DNA of 64,000 nt from Bacteroidaceae bacterium (GTDB lineage: Bacteria > Bacteroidota > Bacteroidia > Bacteroidales > Bacteroidaceae): assembly GCA_017645305.1 (NCBI GenBank), contig JAGCPD010000005.1:49584-113583 (forward strand), given 5' to 3'. The position numbers and the translations under genes are program-made. Positions 1-8,226 of the stretch are shown here, piece by piece. Under the pieces are notes generated by a model, which saw only the letters and a program-made list of their open reading frames with translations, did not search any database and was not told the origin of the DNA. Position 1 is the first letter of the stretch, and each line of letters begins with the position of its first letter.

Positions 1-378
1 GGTGCGCCTTGGAAGACGCAGAAGTACATCCACAGCCTTATTGACACCTACTTCATTGACTCCTATCTGGGTATGCCGGGCGATGAGGACGGTGGCGGTA
101 TGTCGGCTTTCGTAGTGTTCTCTATGATGGGATTCTTCCCCGTTACCCCTGGCACTACCACATACGCCATCGGTAGCCCGTTCTTCGAGAAAACCACACT
201 CCACCTGCCTGACGGCAAGACGTTCACCATAAAGGCAAAGGACATCTCGGCAGAGAACAAGTTCATCCAGAGTGCCAAACTGAACGGCAAACCCCTGACA
301 GAGCCCTTCCTCACTCACGAACAACTGACGGCAGGAGGCACGCTGGAACTGCAGATGGGCAACAAACCGAAAAAGTGA
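1..378 (+). CDS. GH92 family alpha-mannosidase, C-terminal fragment
   Basis: The reading frame is open from base 1, so only the last 125 residues are visible and the start lies outside the window. The segment GMPGDEDGGGMSAFVVFSMM followed by GFFPVTPGTTTYAIGSPFFE matches the conserved C-terminal part of glycoside hydrolase family 92, where GNDDxGxMSAW and GFYPVxPG motifs form part of the (alpha/alpha)6 barrel. GH92 enzymes are calcium-dependent exo-alpha-mannosidases that trim mannose from host or yeast glycans, usually in the periplasm or at the cell surface in Bacteroidota. The two following genes, a lyxose/mannose-type isomerase and a PfkB kinase, run in the same direction and suit use of the released mannose. 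Family assignment is firm; linkage specificity cannot be read from this fragment. Confidence 0.9.
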   Translation, partial: GAPWKTQKYIHSLIDTYFIDSYLGMPGDEDGGGMSAFVVFSMMGFFPVTPGTTTYAIGSPFFEKTTLHLPDGKTFTIKAKDISAENKFIQSAKLNGKPLTEPFLTHEQLTAGGTLELQMGNKPKK

Positions 379-446
379 ATAGTTTTTGCCGCATTAAATT
401 GTCGTAATAACGTAATATCGTAATAACGAAATAAAACTCATATATC

Positions 447-1124
447 ATGAAACGTAGTGAAATTAATCAGATTCTGCGCGAAGCCAAGGACTTTCTGGCA
501 TCACGGCAGTTTGTATTGCCCGAATGGGCAGAGTGGAGCCTCAATGAATGGAAGGCTAACCGCGAGAAAGTAGATTACATCGTAGAACGCATGCTGGGGT
601 GGGACATCACCGACTTCGGGTCGGGCGACTTCATGCGCTGTGGTCTCTTCCTGTTCACTATCCGCAACGGCAAGTATGGCGTAGATAAGAAACCATACGC
701 AGAAAAGATTATGATTGTGGAGGAGAATCAGGAGACGCCTATGCACTTCCATTGGTCGAAGATGGAGGACATCATCAATCGCGGTGGCGGCAATCTGGTC
801 ATCGAACTTTACAATGCCGACAAGGATGAGCAGTTTGCAGATACTCCAGTTCATTACCGTATCGACGGCATCGAGCACACGATGGAGCCAGGTGGAAAGG
901 TCATTCTGCGTCCTGGACAGAGCATCTGCATGGAGCAATACCTGTATCACCGCTTCTACGGTGAGCCTGGCAAGGGCAAGGTAATGGTGGGTGAGGTCAG
1001 CCAGTGCAACGATGACACCACCGACAACCGTTTCTACAATCCCGTAGGCCGCTTCCCGGAGATTGAGGAAGACGAGGCTCCCCTGCACCTTCTCTGCTCA
1101 GACTACACGAAGTTCCTCATCTAA
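447..1124 (+). CDS. D-lyxose isomerase family protein (possible mannose isomerase)
   Basis: A 225-residue single-domain cupin of the D-lyxose ketol-isomerase family (aldose-ketose isomerisation of D-lyxose to D-xylulose, often with D-mannose to D-fructose side activity). The metal site is visible: His100 and His102 in MHFHWSK, Glu107, and His168 in YLYHRF; this spacing agrees with the four-ligand Mn site described for characterised members. Length is normal for the family. No signal peptide is seen, so it should be cytosolic. It sits 68 bases after the GH92 gene and 20 bases before a PfkB kinase in the same direction. Because the upstream gene releases mannose, mannose may be the physiological substrate here; this is inference from context. 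The ATG at 447 is the first in frame and gives the expected N-terminus. Confidence 0.85.
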   Translation: MKRSEINQILREAKDFLASRQFVLPEWAEWSLNEWKANREKVDYIVERMLGWDITDFGSGDFMRCGLFLFTIRNGKYGVDKKPYAEKIMIVEENQETPMHFHWSKMEDIINRGGGNLVIELYNADKDEQFADTPVHYRIDGIEHTMEPGGKVILRPGQSICMEQYLYHRFYGEPGKGKVMVGEVSQCNDDTTDNRFYNPVGRFPEIEEDEAPLHLLCSDYTKFLI

Positions 1125-1144
1125 TTTATAATTCATAAATAGTT

Positions 1145-2308
1145 ATGGTTGTTCGAATCAGCGGAGTAGGGTGCTGTCTGGTGGACCGCATCTATGATAG
1201 GGTGGATTTTACGTCGGAAACGTTCCGCAAGTATTTGAGTAAGAAGGCTGGCGATGGCGGACTGGAACCAGGCAAACTGACCTTCGAGGAAGAGTTGGAA
1301 CATTTTGCCGGAGAATCGTTCGCTTCTGACATCCTGCCGTCTCTTACCGAAGGACGCGAGCCTCAGAAGGAGAACATCGGCGGTCCCTGCATTGTAGCGC
1401 TTATCAACGCTGCTCAATTGGCTTGGCGCGAGAGTACAGTCAGCTTCTACGGTTGTAGGGGCGATGATAAAGTGGGCATCGACCTGCTGGAGAAACTGTG
1501 TCAGACTCCCGTGGATTTGAGCCATTTCCGCATACAAAAGGAGAGTGAGACGGCTTCCACAAGCGTGCTCTCTGACCCTAACTATGACAATGGACACGGT
1601 GAACGTACCTTTGTCAATACCATTGGCGCATCTTGGCACTATTTGCCTGAGGAAGTAGATGCCAGCTTCTACGACTCGGAAATCTGTGTATTTGGTGGTA
1701 CAGCCCTTGTGCCCCGCATCCATCAGGGACTGAGCACGATGCTCAGAAAAGCGAAAGAGCACGGCAGCATCACCGTTGTCAACACCGTCTATGACTTCCT
1801 CAACCAGAAGAAGAATCCAGAGCAGCGGTGGCCGATGGGCGACTGCGATGAGAGCTACCGCTACATAGATTTGCTCATCGTTGACCATGAAGAAGCGCTT
1901 CGTCTCAGCGGGTGCCGTGATATTCCATCATCCATTGCCTTCTTCCGTGAGAATGGCGCAGGAGCAGTGCTGGTCACTAATGGTGCGCACGATGTCTATC
2001 TGTGGGCGGACAGCCCCCTCTTCGGAAAGGTTGATGAGCAGACCATGCCTGTTTCTGCAGCTGTCGGTGAAGCTCTGAAGCAGGGTAGAAAAGGCGACAG
2101 TACGGGTTGTGGCGACAATTTTGCTGGCGGCGTTATCGGCTCGCTGGCAAGGCAGATGGCAGAGGAGAATTCTCTTGACTTGAAAGATGCCACCCGTTGG
2201 GGCATCGTCTCAGGCGGTTTTGCCTGCTTCTACTACGGCGGTACCTACTTCGAACAAGAGGGGGGCGAGAAACTCACCCTCCTTCAAGAACTGTATGACC
2301 AGTATTAG
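1145..2308 (+). CDS. PfkB family carbohydrate kinase
   Basis: A 387-residue ribokinase/PfkB-fold sugar kinase. The C-terminal signature GDSTGCGDNFAGG is intact, with the catalytic base at Asp324 and the anion hole formed by the preceding glycines; the N-terminal GVGCCLVDRIYD strand and the IGGPCIVALINAA segment (around residue 78-90) correspond to the substrate-binding half. It is somewhat longer than a typical 300-330 residue PfkB enzyme because of insertions near residues 25-75 and 305-320. It phosphorylates a sugar using ATP; the substrate is not readable from sequence. Next to a lyxose/mannose-type isomerase the expected substrate is the ketose product, fructose or xylulose. Family certain, substrate inferred. 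Confidence 0.85.
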   Translation: MVVRISGVGCCLVDRIYDRVDFTSETFRKYLSKKAGDGGLEPGKLTFEEELEHFAGESFASDILPSLTEGREPQKENIGGPCIVALINAAQLAWRESTVSFYGCRGDDKVGIDLLEKLCQTPVDLSHFRIQKESETASTSVLSDPNYDNGHGERTFVNTIGASWHYLPEEVDASFYDSEICVFGGTALVPRIHQGLSTMLRKAKEHGSITVVNTVYDFLNQKKNPEQRWPMGDCDESYRYIDLLIVDHEEALRLSGCRDIPSSIAFFRENGAGAVLVTNGAHDVYLWADSPLFGKVDEQTMPVSAAVGEALKQGRKGDSTGCGDNFAGGVIGSLARQMAEENSLDLKDATRWGIVSGGFACFYYGGTYFEQEGGEKLTLLQELYDQY

Positions 2309-2337
2309 TCTTTAGTCAATCATCCGCTAACTGCCTA

Positions 2338-3060
2338 TCAATCCTCAAGGTAATATACAACGGTTGTAACCACGCGGATGTTCTTTAGCCACGGAGTGTT
2401 CTGATCGCGGTCGTCGATGCTGAACTGCCCTTGGTCAGCTGTCTTAATCTTGCCCAACTCGCTGTTGGAGTCGTTTGCAAACTGCTCGGCTGTCTTACGA
2501 GCGTTCTTGGTGGCCTCGGCAATCATCTCGGTCTTAATTTCGTTTAGTCCCGTGAACTCATAGCTTGCTATTGAACCTTCATCGTACTCGCCGGCTACTA
2601 TGGTAACGCCTTGTCGCATCAGTTCAGCTTGCTTGCTTACAAGTTTGCGTACCAAATCCACATTTTTGCTCACAACCGTGACAACGCAGTTGGCCTTGTA
2701 GCGATAGCGTACTTCCTCGTTGCTATAGCTCATATTGGCTTGTTGATCTATCATAGCTGGTGGTGCTATGGAAATCTCATCGTCTTTCAGTCCATTATTT
2801 TTCAGGAAGGCAACAACGGTGCTCGTATTCTTCTCAATGCGATCATAGAGTTCCACCGGATTGTTCCCCAGTTCTTTGAACTTCAGGGGCCAGGTAACCT
2901 TGTCTGCCTTCACTTCTTTTTCGCAAAGTCCTTTAGCTGTAACGGTACGGTCCATTTCCTTGAACTTTACCATACCCTGTTTGATGGCTCCTCCAGCCAG
3001 AAAGAGTCCAATGGCAAGAATCAGAGCCTCACCAACATACTTAAACTGAACGTTTTTCAT
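2338..3060 (-). CDS. SIMPL domain-containing protein (DUF541/YggE-like)
   Basis: A 240-residue protein with an uncleaved-looking N-terminal hydrophobic segment (about residues 8-26) followed by a SIMPL domain: VTAKGLCEKEVKADKVTWPL opens the domain, and the central KNVDLVRKLVSKQAEL helix and the NARKTAEQFANDSNSELGKI helix are typical of YggE-like proteins. Function in this family is poorly defined; E. coli YggE is linked to oxidative stress and the mouse founder is a signalling partner. Likely anchored in the inner membrane with a periplasmic domain. It is convergent with the PfkB kinase and divergent from the 887-residue secreted protein, and has its own promoter at 3092-3122. The assignment to the family is good; the biological role is unknown. 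Confidence 0.8.
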   Translation of the reverse strand: MKNVQFKYVGEALILAIGLFLAGGAIKQGMVKFKEMDRTVTAKGLCEKEVKADKVTWPLKFKELGNNPVELYDRIEKNTSTVVAFLKNNGLKDDEISIAPPAMIDQQANMSYSNEEVRYRYKANCVVTVVSKNVDLVRKLVSKQAELMRQGVTIVAGEYDEGSIASYEFTGLNEIKTEMIAEATKNARKTAEQFANDSNSELGKIKTADQGQFSIDDRDQNTPWLKNIRVVTTVVYYLED

Positions 3061-3091
3061 AATCTCTTTGTTTTATTCTGTTTTCAGATGA

Positions 3092-3122
3092 CAAAATTAC
3101 AGATAAGCATGTAAAAAGCAAA
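3092..3122 (-). promoter_or_regulatory. Bacteroidota-type promoter for the SIMPL gene
   Basis: Read on the minus strand, TAATTTTG (3099-3092) matches the -7 element TAnnTTTG and TTTG (3122-3119) matches the -33 element, with a 19-base spacer. The ATG lies about 32 bases downstream of the -7 element. Confidence 0.65.
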
Positions 3123-3150
3123 AAAAAAGTTTGTTTTTCTTTTCATTTCT

Positions 3151-3181
3151 TTTGTACTTCCCTCAACATTCCTTAACTTTG
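3151..3181 (+). promoter_or_regulatory. Bacteroidota-type promoter for the 887-residue secreted protein
   Basis: TTTG at 3151-3154 and TAACTTTG at 3174-3181 with a 19-base spacer match the Bacteroidota consensus. It is back to back with the minus-strand SIMPL promoter, about 50 bases before the ATG at 3233. Confidence 0.65.
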
Positions 3182-3232
3182 TCGCAGATAAATAATAATA
3201 GAATGAATGACTAACCATAAAAACTATCAGCA

Positions 3233-5896
3233 ATGAAACAGAAATTACTTCTTTCGCTTTTCTTGCTACTCACGGTAACAGGTGTATGGGCGCAGGATGA
3301 AAACGCAGCTTTCTATATTTACCAGAACGATGGGCACTTTAACGGCTTCTTCTATGACGAGGTACTGAAGATGTCTTACTCCAAAATAGATACCGCAGGG
3401 CGTGAGTATGATGTTTTCATGACGCAGGAGGTTGTAACGGCCGACTCCACCTACCGCATCATGCTTTCTGCCATCGACAGCATAGGCTTTGTACAGCCGG
3501 AGGTGAAGTTTAATCCAAGGCTTCGCAGGGTTGATGAGCAACCATACGGTATCAGTTGGAACGAACATGATAACTTGTTTGGTGTATATGTGCCAAATTC
3601 GCTTGGTGTGACTGAAGACGAATTACCGCATGTAGGCGACGTATTTGTCAATTTTGATCCGGAAGAAGGATGGTCGGGTAAGGTGGTAAGCATCACCAAG
3701 GTTTACAGTGACGAATATGAGACAGATTACCACGTGCAGTGTGAACCCATTACAGATATCACCGATATCTTCCATCAGTTTGTATCTGTAGAGCAATACG
3801 GCTACGATGAGCAAGGTAACATGGTGCGCAGACGTGTGGCTGGCAAACCTGAGATGAACGTTGGAACGTTCGTGAAGAAACGGGCGGAAGGCAACTGGGA
3901 AGGTGACCTCTTTAACTTTTCAATCAATGGCTACATACCGCTATATGATCAAGCCGACAAGGTGATTGCTATCAATCCTTCCATTGAAGGAAAGTTGCAC
4001 CTGAAGACGGAGTGGAACCTTTCATTATTGGGCGACAAGCACATCAGCATCTTTACCAAGCTATACTACGGAATTGGCTGCGGATTTTCAATAGACGGTA
4101 AGTTCGCCGACCTATTCCCCGCAGAATTGGGCAAGTTTACGTCGTTACCCATACCTGCCAATGCCCCTTTATTCTATCTCGACATCACCCCTGATGCATT
4201 CCTGAAGGCTGAGGCCCACGTTAATGCCAAACTGGTATCGCCCAAATTAAAGGGAGCATTTTGGTCGAAACTGGACATCGATAACTGGATTCCATTCCTG
4301 GATACGGGCTTCGGTAACTCTGACGGTGAACCCGACGAGCCAGACGAAGATAATCCAGTGGAACTGAAGATGTCTATCAACGGAATGATTCACACTGGTA
4401 TGCTCTTCCCCCTCAAGTTGAAGAGTCTGCCTGTTATAGGCAAGTTCTTCAGCGCTTCAATTGGTGGCCACTGGTTTGTGGGACCAAAGATCGCTGCTGA
4501 CTTCACACTTGATTTGACAAACCTTCCTTGGCACGACGTGGCTACCTATAATCAGTTGAAGAACATTACTTTGTCACTGCACATGCTTGATGCCGACTTT
4601 GAGGTGAAGGGTAACTTTAAAACGTACTTCACTGGCGAGAAAGAAGTAACGCTGGCGGATGGCGGTGTGAGCATCATCCCGCCTATTGATGCCAGGATTG
4701 TACCAGAATTTGGTGAGACGGCCGACTATACAGCCAAAAGAAAGATTGGAGAGAAAGAGCGTAATTGCCGCATCATTGCCTTTAAGCCCACAGGCTTTGT
4801 TATCAAGCCTGTAGATGTGGGTGTCGATCTGTTCGACGTAAAGGATGACGGTACCATCGACTATGATGAGGGACAAGAGGGTGGCTATAGAATGTACTAC
4901 CATTTTGCCCAACTGTTTGGACAACCATTGGAAAAGGAAAAGTGGCCAGAGTTCGTACTCCCCTATGTAGTAGGCAGAATGACCCAAAGAGCCGGAAAGA
5001 AGAGGGCTGTACCTTTCGTTGTATTAGGCGGAACCAAATTCTATACCCCTAACACCTACGATTTTGAGACTGAAGGAATGTTTACCGCAACAGGCAACAC
5101 GTTTGAGGTAAACTATGACGGAACCGTTAAAAAAGAAGTCTGTCTAATAGGATATATCGATTACATCAACCAATGGACAGGAATTATTTCTGATGGAGGA
5201 CGAGTTTTTTTAGATTACTTCTCGACTAATTTCCTTAAAATGAGCGGTCCTGCTATGGCCGGAGATAAGAATGTGTTTAGGACAATAGTGGATATGGAGA
5301 AGTTCCGTAAGAACTACAGTCCAATAGATACGATGAAGTATGAAGAGACACTTGCCTTGCACAAGAAGATAGACGAAGAAGAAACCATTGATGCGCCATT
5401 CAGCATGAACATACATGTGCTGCCCAACCAGAAGGAAAACCCCGTATTGAAATCGCTTAAGGTTGACACCCATAAATTACCTGGTGTTTTAGACATCACG
5501 CTAGAGAATCCTGATGCTACCATTACAAGATTCTCACGGAAAGAGAACGATGTGCTGAAAGGCGGATGGCACGTGGAAATTAACAATGAGAATGTGAAAG
5601 CCTCTTTCGACCTTGAATGTATAGTAGGAATAAAGAATGCATTCCACGTAACAAACGGCACTATTTCATTCTCTAAATCATTCACAAGTGAAGAAGAAGG
5701 AAAAGTGTATAGTGTTTCTGGAAATGGCACGCTGGATGGCATCCATGAGAATTATCATCCCTACGATGATTACAGATTTGAAAAACAGTTTGCCATTGAA
5801 GACCTCACAATTGGTACCTACAAAGAAAGGCGGGGAAACACCGTTATAGAGACAGAAGATATAAAATGCGACATTTTGCTAAACTTTAGCTTCTAA
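3233..5896 (+). CDS. Large secreted protein of unknown function
   Basis: 887 residues with a clear Sec signal peptide (hydrophobic core at residues 5-18, cleavage after VWAQ). The segment AFYIYQNDGHFNGFFYDEVL and the following short beta-rich stretch (to about residue 85) is a pattern I associate with the N-termini of secreted Prevotella and Bacteroides proteins. The middle (about 180-500) is beta-rich and repetitive in style, with many KLKG/FxIDG strands. Residues 535-546 (DVKDDGTIDYDE) fit an EF-hand-like calcium loop with D at 1, D at 5, G at 6, I at 8, D at 9 and E at 12. No C-terminal sorting domain is obvious; the end alternates in beta pattern (KCDILLNFSF) as in a protein packed in the outer membrane or surface. 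I do not recognise the family. Codon use is like the neighbours. It has its own promoter and stands alone. Confidence 0.75.
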   Translation: MKQKLLLSLFLLLTVTGVWAQDENAAFYIYQNDGHFNGFFYDEVLKMSYSKIDTAGREYDVFMTQEVVTADSTYRIMLSAIDSIGFVQPEVKFNPRLRRVDEQPYGISWNEHDNLFGVYVPNSLGVTEDELPHVGDVFVNFDPEEGWSGKVVSITKVYSDEYETDYHVQCEPITDITDIFHQFVSVEQYGYDEQGNMVRRRVAGKPEMNVGTFVKKRAEGNWEGDLFNFSINGYIPLYDQADKVIAINPSIEGKLHLKTEWNLSLLGDKHISIFTKLYYGIGCGFSIDGKFADLFPAELGKFTSLPIPANAPLFYLDITPDAFLKAEAHVNAKLVSPKLKGAFWSKLDIDNWIPFLDTGFGNSDGEPDEPDEDNPVELKMSINGMIHTGMLFPLKLKSLPVIGKFFSASIGGHWFVGPKIAADFTLDLTNLPWHDVATYNQLKNITLSLHMLDADFEVKGNFKTYFTGEKEVTLADGGVSIIPPIDARIVPEFGETADYTAKRKIGEKERNCRIIAFKPTGFVIKPVDVGVDLFDVKDDGTIDYDEGQEGGYRMYYHFAQLFGQPLEKEKWPEFVLPYVVGRMTQRAGKKRAVPFVVLGGTKFYTPNTYDFETEGMFTATGNTFEVNYDGTVKKEVCLIGYIDYINQWTGIISDGGRVFLDYFSTNFLKMSGPAMAGDKNVFRTIVDMEKFRKNYSPIDTMKYEETLALHKKIDEEETIDAPFSMNIHVLPNQKENPVLKSLKVDTHKLPGVLDITLENPDATITRFSRKENDVLKGGWHVEINNENVKASFDLECIVGIKNAFHVTNGTISFSKSFTSEEEGKVYSVSGNGTLDGIHENYHPYDDYRFEKQFAIEDLTIGTYKERRGNTVIETEDIKCDILLNFSF

Positions 5897-5979
5897 ACGG
5901 CAACATCTACCCCTTTTCAGGGGAGAGGGGAGGATAAATCGCTATTTAAAGGGGGAAGTTTGCTTTTTGCTTTTCTTTG
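5897..5979. repeat. GC-skewed intergenic repeat (CCCCTTTTCAGGGG type)
   Basis: The spacer holds a short inverted C4/G4 motif (cccctttt...ggggagagggg) and a later aaaggggg block. Related C/G-block text occurs at 34110-34130, 34180-34220 and 31201-31218, so it belongs to a dispersed family in this genome. It may also act as a weak hairpin after the secreted-protein gene, but no T-run follows. Confidence 0.4.
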
Positions 5980-6054
5980 TGATTCGGATGGGGCTCGAAC
6001 CCATGACCCGCAGCTTAGAAGGCTGCTGCTCTAATCCAACTGAGCTACCGAACC
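5980..6054 (-). tRNA. tRNA-Arg (anticodon UCU)
   Basis: The minus strand folds into a complete 75-base cloverleaf: a 7-bp acceptor stem (GGTTCGG with CCGAATC, one G-T pair), a GCTC/GAGC D stem, a 5-bp anticodon stem (GCAGC/GCTGC) with loop CTTCTAA giving anticodon TCT, and a 5-bp T stem (ATGGG/CCCAT) with TTCGAGC loop. Discriminator base is A at 5980; CCA is not encoded. It reads AGA codons. Confidence 0.96.
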
Positions 6055-6079
6055 AACCTCTTTATGAGTTTAGCGGGTG

Positions 6080-6087
6080 CAAAGATA
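6080..6087 (-). promoter_or_regulatory. -7 promoter element for tRNA-Arg
   Basis: TATCTTTG on the minus strand matches TAnnTTTG and lies 26 bases before the tRNA 5' end. No clear -33 TTTG at the right distance, so moderate confidence only. Confidence 0.5.
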
Positions 6088-6096
6088 CAACAAAAA

Positions 6097-6126
6097 ATGA
6101 AGAATGAAGAGTGAAGAGTGAAGAAT
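6097..6126. repeat. Short tandem GAAGAGT-type repeat
   Basis: Successive atgaaga/gtgaaga units (7-base period, about four copies) between the tRNA promoter and the GH20 terminator region. Low-complexity intergenic repeat of a kind seen several times in this window. Confidence 0.55.
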
Positions 6127-6182
6127 TTTTATATTTAATATGATTTTTATATATTTCACCCCAAAAATCCACTCCTCCCTAA

Positions 6183-6230
6183 CATCTAACATCTAACGCC
6201 TAACGTCTAAAGCCTAAAGTCTAAGGTCTA
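6183..6230. repeat. Heptamer array CTAACGT/CTAAAGT
   Basis: About seven tandem heptamers of the form CTAA(C/A)(A/G)(T/C) in plus-strand reading. The last CTA (6228-6230) is the complement of the TAG stop codon of the GH20 gene, so the array abuts and supplies that stop. Related arrays are at 8195-8226, 20138-20180 and 30963-31005. Confidence 0.7.
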
Positions 6231-8129
6231 TATCTTCTTAGCTTTGAAATTTGTTATCTGGCTGCCGAAGCACCCAGTTTTCTGTAGTGGGAAGACGAGG
6301 GTACGGACATAATTGTATGTTTTGTCTTTAGCGTAGAAACGCTTTTCTATATCTAATTCCTGCACCAGTTTGCCATCTACGTAGAGCGTTGTGCTACGAT
6401 TGGTGCCCTTGATGCTAATGTGCTCCTTCTTACCAGGTTTCCCCTTGTGCCTGAAGGTGTACAGATAGCCGTCCCTTGAGAAGCCCAACCATCCGCCTAT
6501 GGGGTCAGCAAGCCAAACACGTGAGTATGGATTCTCCAACAACAGGGTGCCTATTGATTCGGCTGCCCAGAGGATGTCGAAATCAACCTGATAATCATAT
6601 CCTATCTGAGCCTCATCGCTGGGGTGTATAATGGTTTCCGGCTTTAGATTTTCCAATTCTATCTGCGTATTTCCTAACTGGTTACACTTGTATCCTTCGC
6701 CTAATACTTTACGTTGGTTGTCCCAAGCATTGTATCCAACCGTATCATTAACAGCATGCCAAGTCTTCTCCGATATGATTTGAACTGCGGGAACCATACG
6801 GTGATGAATATCTCCTACGGAAATACCATTATAGCAAATGTCGTTCCAGACGCAGAACATACCGCCATGAATCTGTGGGTCGCGTTCGGGGAATATTTCG
6901 CCGGCTATATTGGCAGGTGTCCACTGCTCGTATAAGGTCTTACAGTTCAGGTAGTCAAAATAATACCCCGCAGCTGGAATAATATAAACCTGACGACTGG
7001 GAACGGTAATCATTTGGTATCCCAGATCATGCATGTTACGAGGATTGGCATAACCGTTGTACCACATTTCCATCATTACGTTCTCCACCTTAACGGGTGT
7101 TGTACCTTTGGCATGGGTAAGCTGCCCCCAAAAGACAGCCTGTTTTCCGTAACTTTCTACTTCGCGGATAAGGTGGTCAACCAGTTCACGGAAAAGCTCA
7201 ACAACTTCCTTATCCTTGTTGCTGTATTCATCTACACCGATGTGCATACGCGGACAGCAGAATACAGGGTCAGGTCCACCCAGATACTCGGCATAGAGAC
7301 TGTCCAGGAAAGGTCTAACAGCTGGATTACGCAATTCCAGATGATTGGCACCGTAATCCTTACTGCCCAAAGATGGACGATAGTGCGAAAAGCATAGGGA
7401 ATGTGAGGGAGAATCTATTTCCGGGATAATTTCTACGCCCATCTTTTGTGCATAGAGGATGAAATCGTGAAATCCCTTCTTGGTGTAATAACCATCCTTA
7501 GCGGTCAATTCGGGGAAGAAGTCGCTCTGGATGCGGAAGGCAGCGTAGGTCTCGTCCCAGTTATCGTTGTAGTAACGGTGCGAACCACAGTCGTTTAGAT
7601 GCACCTGCAACGTGTTCATTTTATAATATGACATCAACTCAACTATGGAGTAGAGGTAGGAGAGGGGGATGTACTTACGCCCAACATCTATCATCGCGCC
7701 ACGAATTGAATAAGCAGGCGTATCGGTAATGATGCCGCAGGCTAAAGGCTTTCCCTGAACTTTCAGTTGTTGCAGCGTTTGGATGCCCCAAAGAACACCC
7801 TGTTCTGTTTGTGCCTTTATTGTAATGCCCTTTGGGTTAGTTATCAGTTGATAACCTTCTTTGCCCAGTTTCTCATTCTTGCAAAGTTGAAGACTGACAG
7901 AACCTCTTTTGCTTTGCGTAACTGGAAGATTTCCCATGAAGCCCGACAAATACTGAGCTTCGTCTTGCAATGTGGCATCGCTGTATGCAATGTCTGTCAA
8001 GTTGTTCCATTGTAGAACTCCCTTTGCGGGCTTCCAGTTCTCTATGGCTGGTACGACGAACGGTTTTTCCTGAGCAGAAACAACCGTGTATGCCAAAAGC
8101 GAAAAAAATAATAATAAGTTCTTTTTCAT
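6228..8129 (-). CDS. GH20 family beta-N-acetylhexosaminidase-like secreted enzyme (copy 1)
   Basis: 633 residues with a Sec signal peptide (cleavage after VSAQ). Residues 30-125 form the GH20b-type alpha/beta domain (EQGVLWGIQTLQQL), then a TIM barrel opening with RGAMIDVGRKYIPL. The catalytic Asp-Glu pair of substrate-assisted GH20 enzymes is Asp300-Glu301 in MHIGVDEYSNK, a variant of the HxGGDE motif. The last ~110 residues (GTLLLENPYSRVWL... TTLYVDGKLVQEL) look like a LamG/concanavalin-type module that may bind sugar. It would remove terminal GlcNAc or GalNAc from glycans in the periplasm. It lies directly downstream of a close paralogue with the same architecture, about two-thirds identical by eye. 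The ATG at 8129 gives a correct signal peptide. Substrate specificity is not readable. Confidence 0.88.
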   Translation of the reverse strand: MKKNLLLFFSLLAYTVVSAQEKPFVVPAIENWKPAKGVLQWNNLTDIAYSDATLQDEAQYLSGFMGNLPVTQSKRGSVSLQLCKNEKLGKEGYQLITNPKGITIKAQTEQGVLWGIQTLQQLKVQGKPLACGIITDTPAYSIRGAMIDVGRKYIPLSYLYSIVELMSYYKMNTLQVHLNDCGSHRYYNDNWDETYAAFRIQSDFFPELTAKDGYYTKKGFHDFILYAQKMGVEIIPEIDSPSHSLCFSHYRPSLGSKDYGANHLELRNPAVRPFLDSLYAEYLGGPDPVFCCPRMHIGVDEYSNKDKEVVELFRELVDHLIREVESYGKQAVFWGQLTHAKGTTPVKVENVMMEMWYNGYANPRNMHDLGYQMITVPSRQVYIIPAAGYYFDYLNCKTLYEQWTPANIAGEIFPERDPQIHGGMFCVWNDICYNGISVGDIHHRMVPAVQIISEKTWHAVNDTVGYNAWDNQRKVLGEGYKCNQLGNTQIELENLKPETIIHPSDEAQIGYDYQVDFDILWAAESIGTLLLENPYSRVWLADPIGGWLGFSRDGYLYTFRHKGKPGKKEHISIKGTNRSTTLYVDGKLVQELDIEKRFYAKDKTYNYVRTLVFPLQKTGCFGSQITNFKAKKI

Positions 8130-8194
8130 TTCATTTAATTCTAACGCATTCTCTTTTTTGCAGTATAATGAAAAAAAAGTGTCCCGTCTATTTC

Positions 8195-8226
8195 TAAAGT
8201 CTAACGTCTAAAGTCTAACGTCTAAA
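8195..8226. repeat. Heptamer array CTAAAGT/CTAACGT between the GH20 genes
   Basis: Four to five tandem heptamers alternating CTAAAGT and CTAACGT. The CTA at 8222-8224 is the complement of the TAG stop of the second GH20 gene, the same arrangement as at 6228-6230. Confidence 0.7.

Noticed and set aside
501..1088. 195-codon minus-strand frame over the lyxose isomerase gene
   Set aside because: Shadow of the real gene; no supporting signals.
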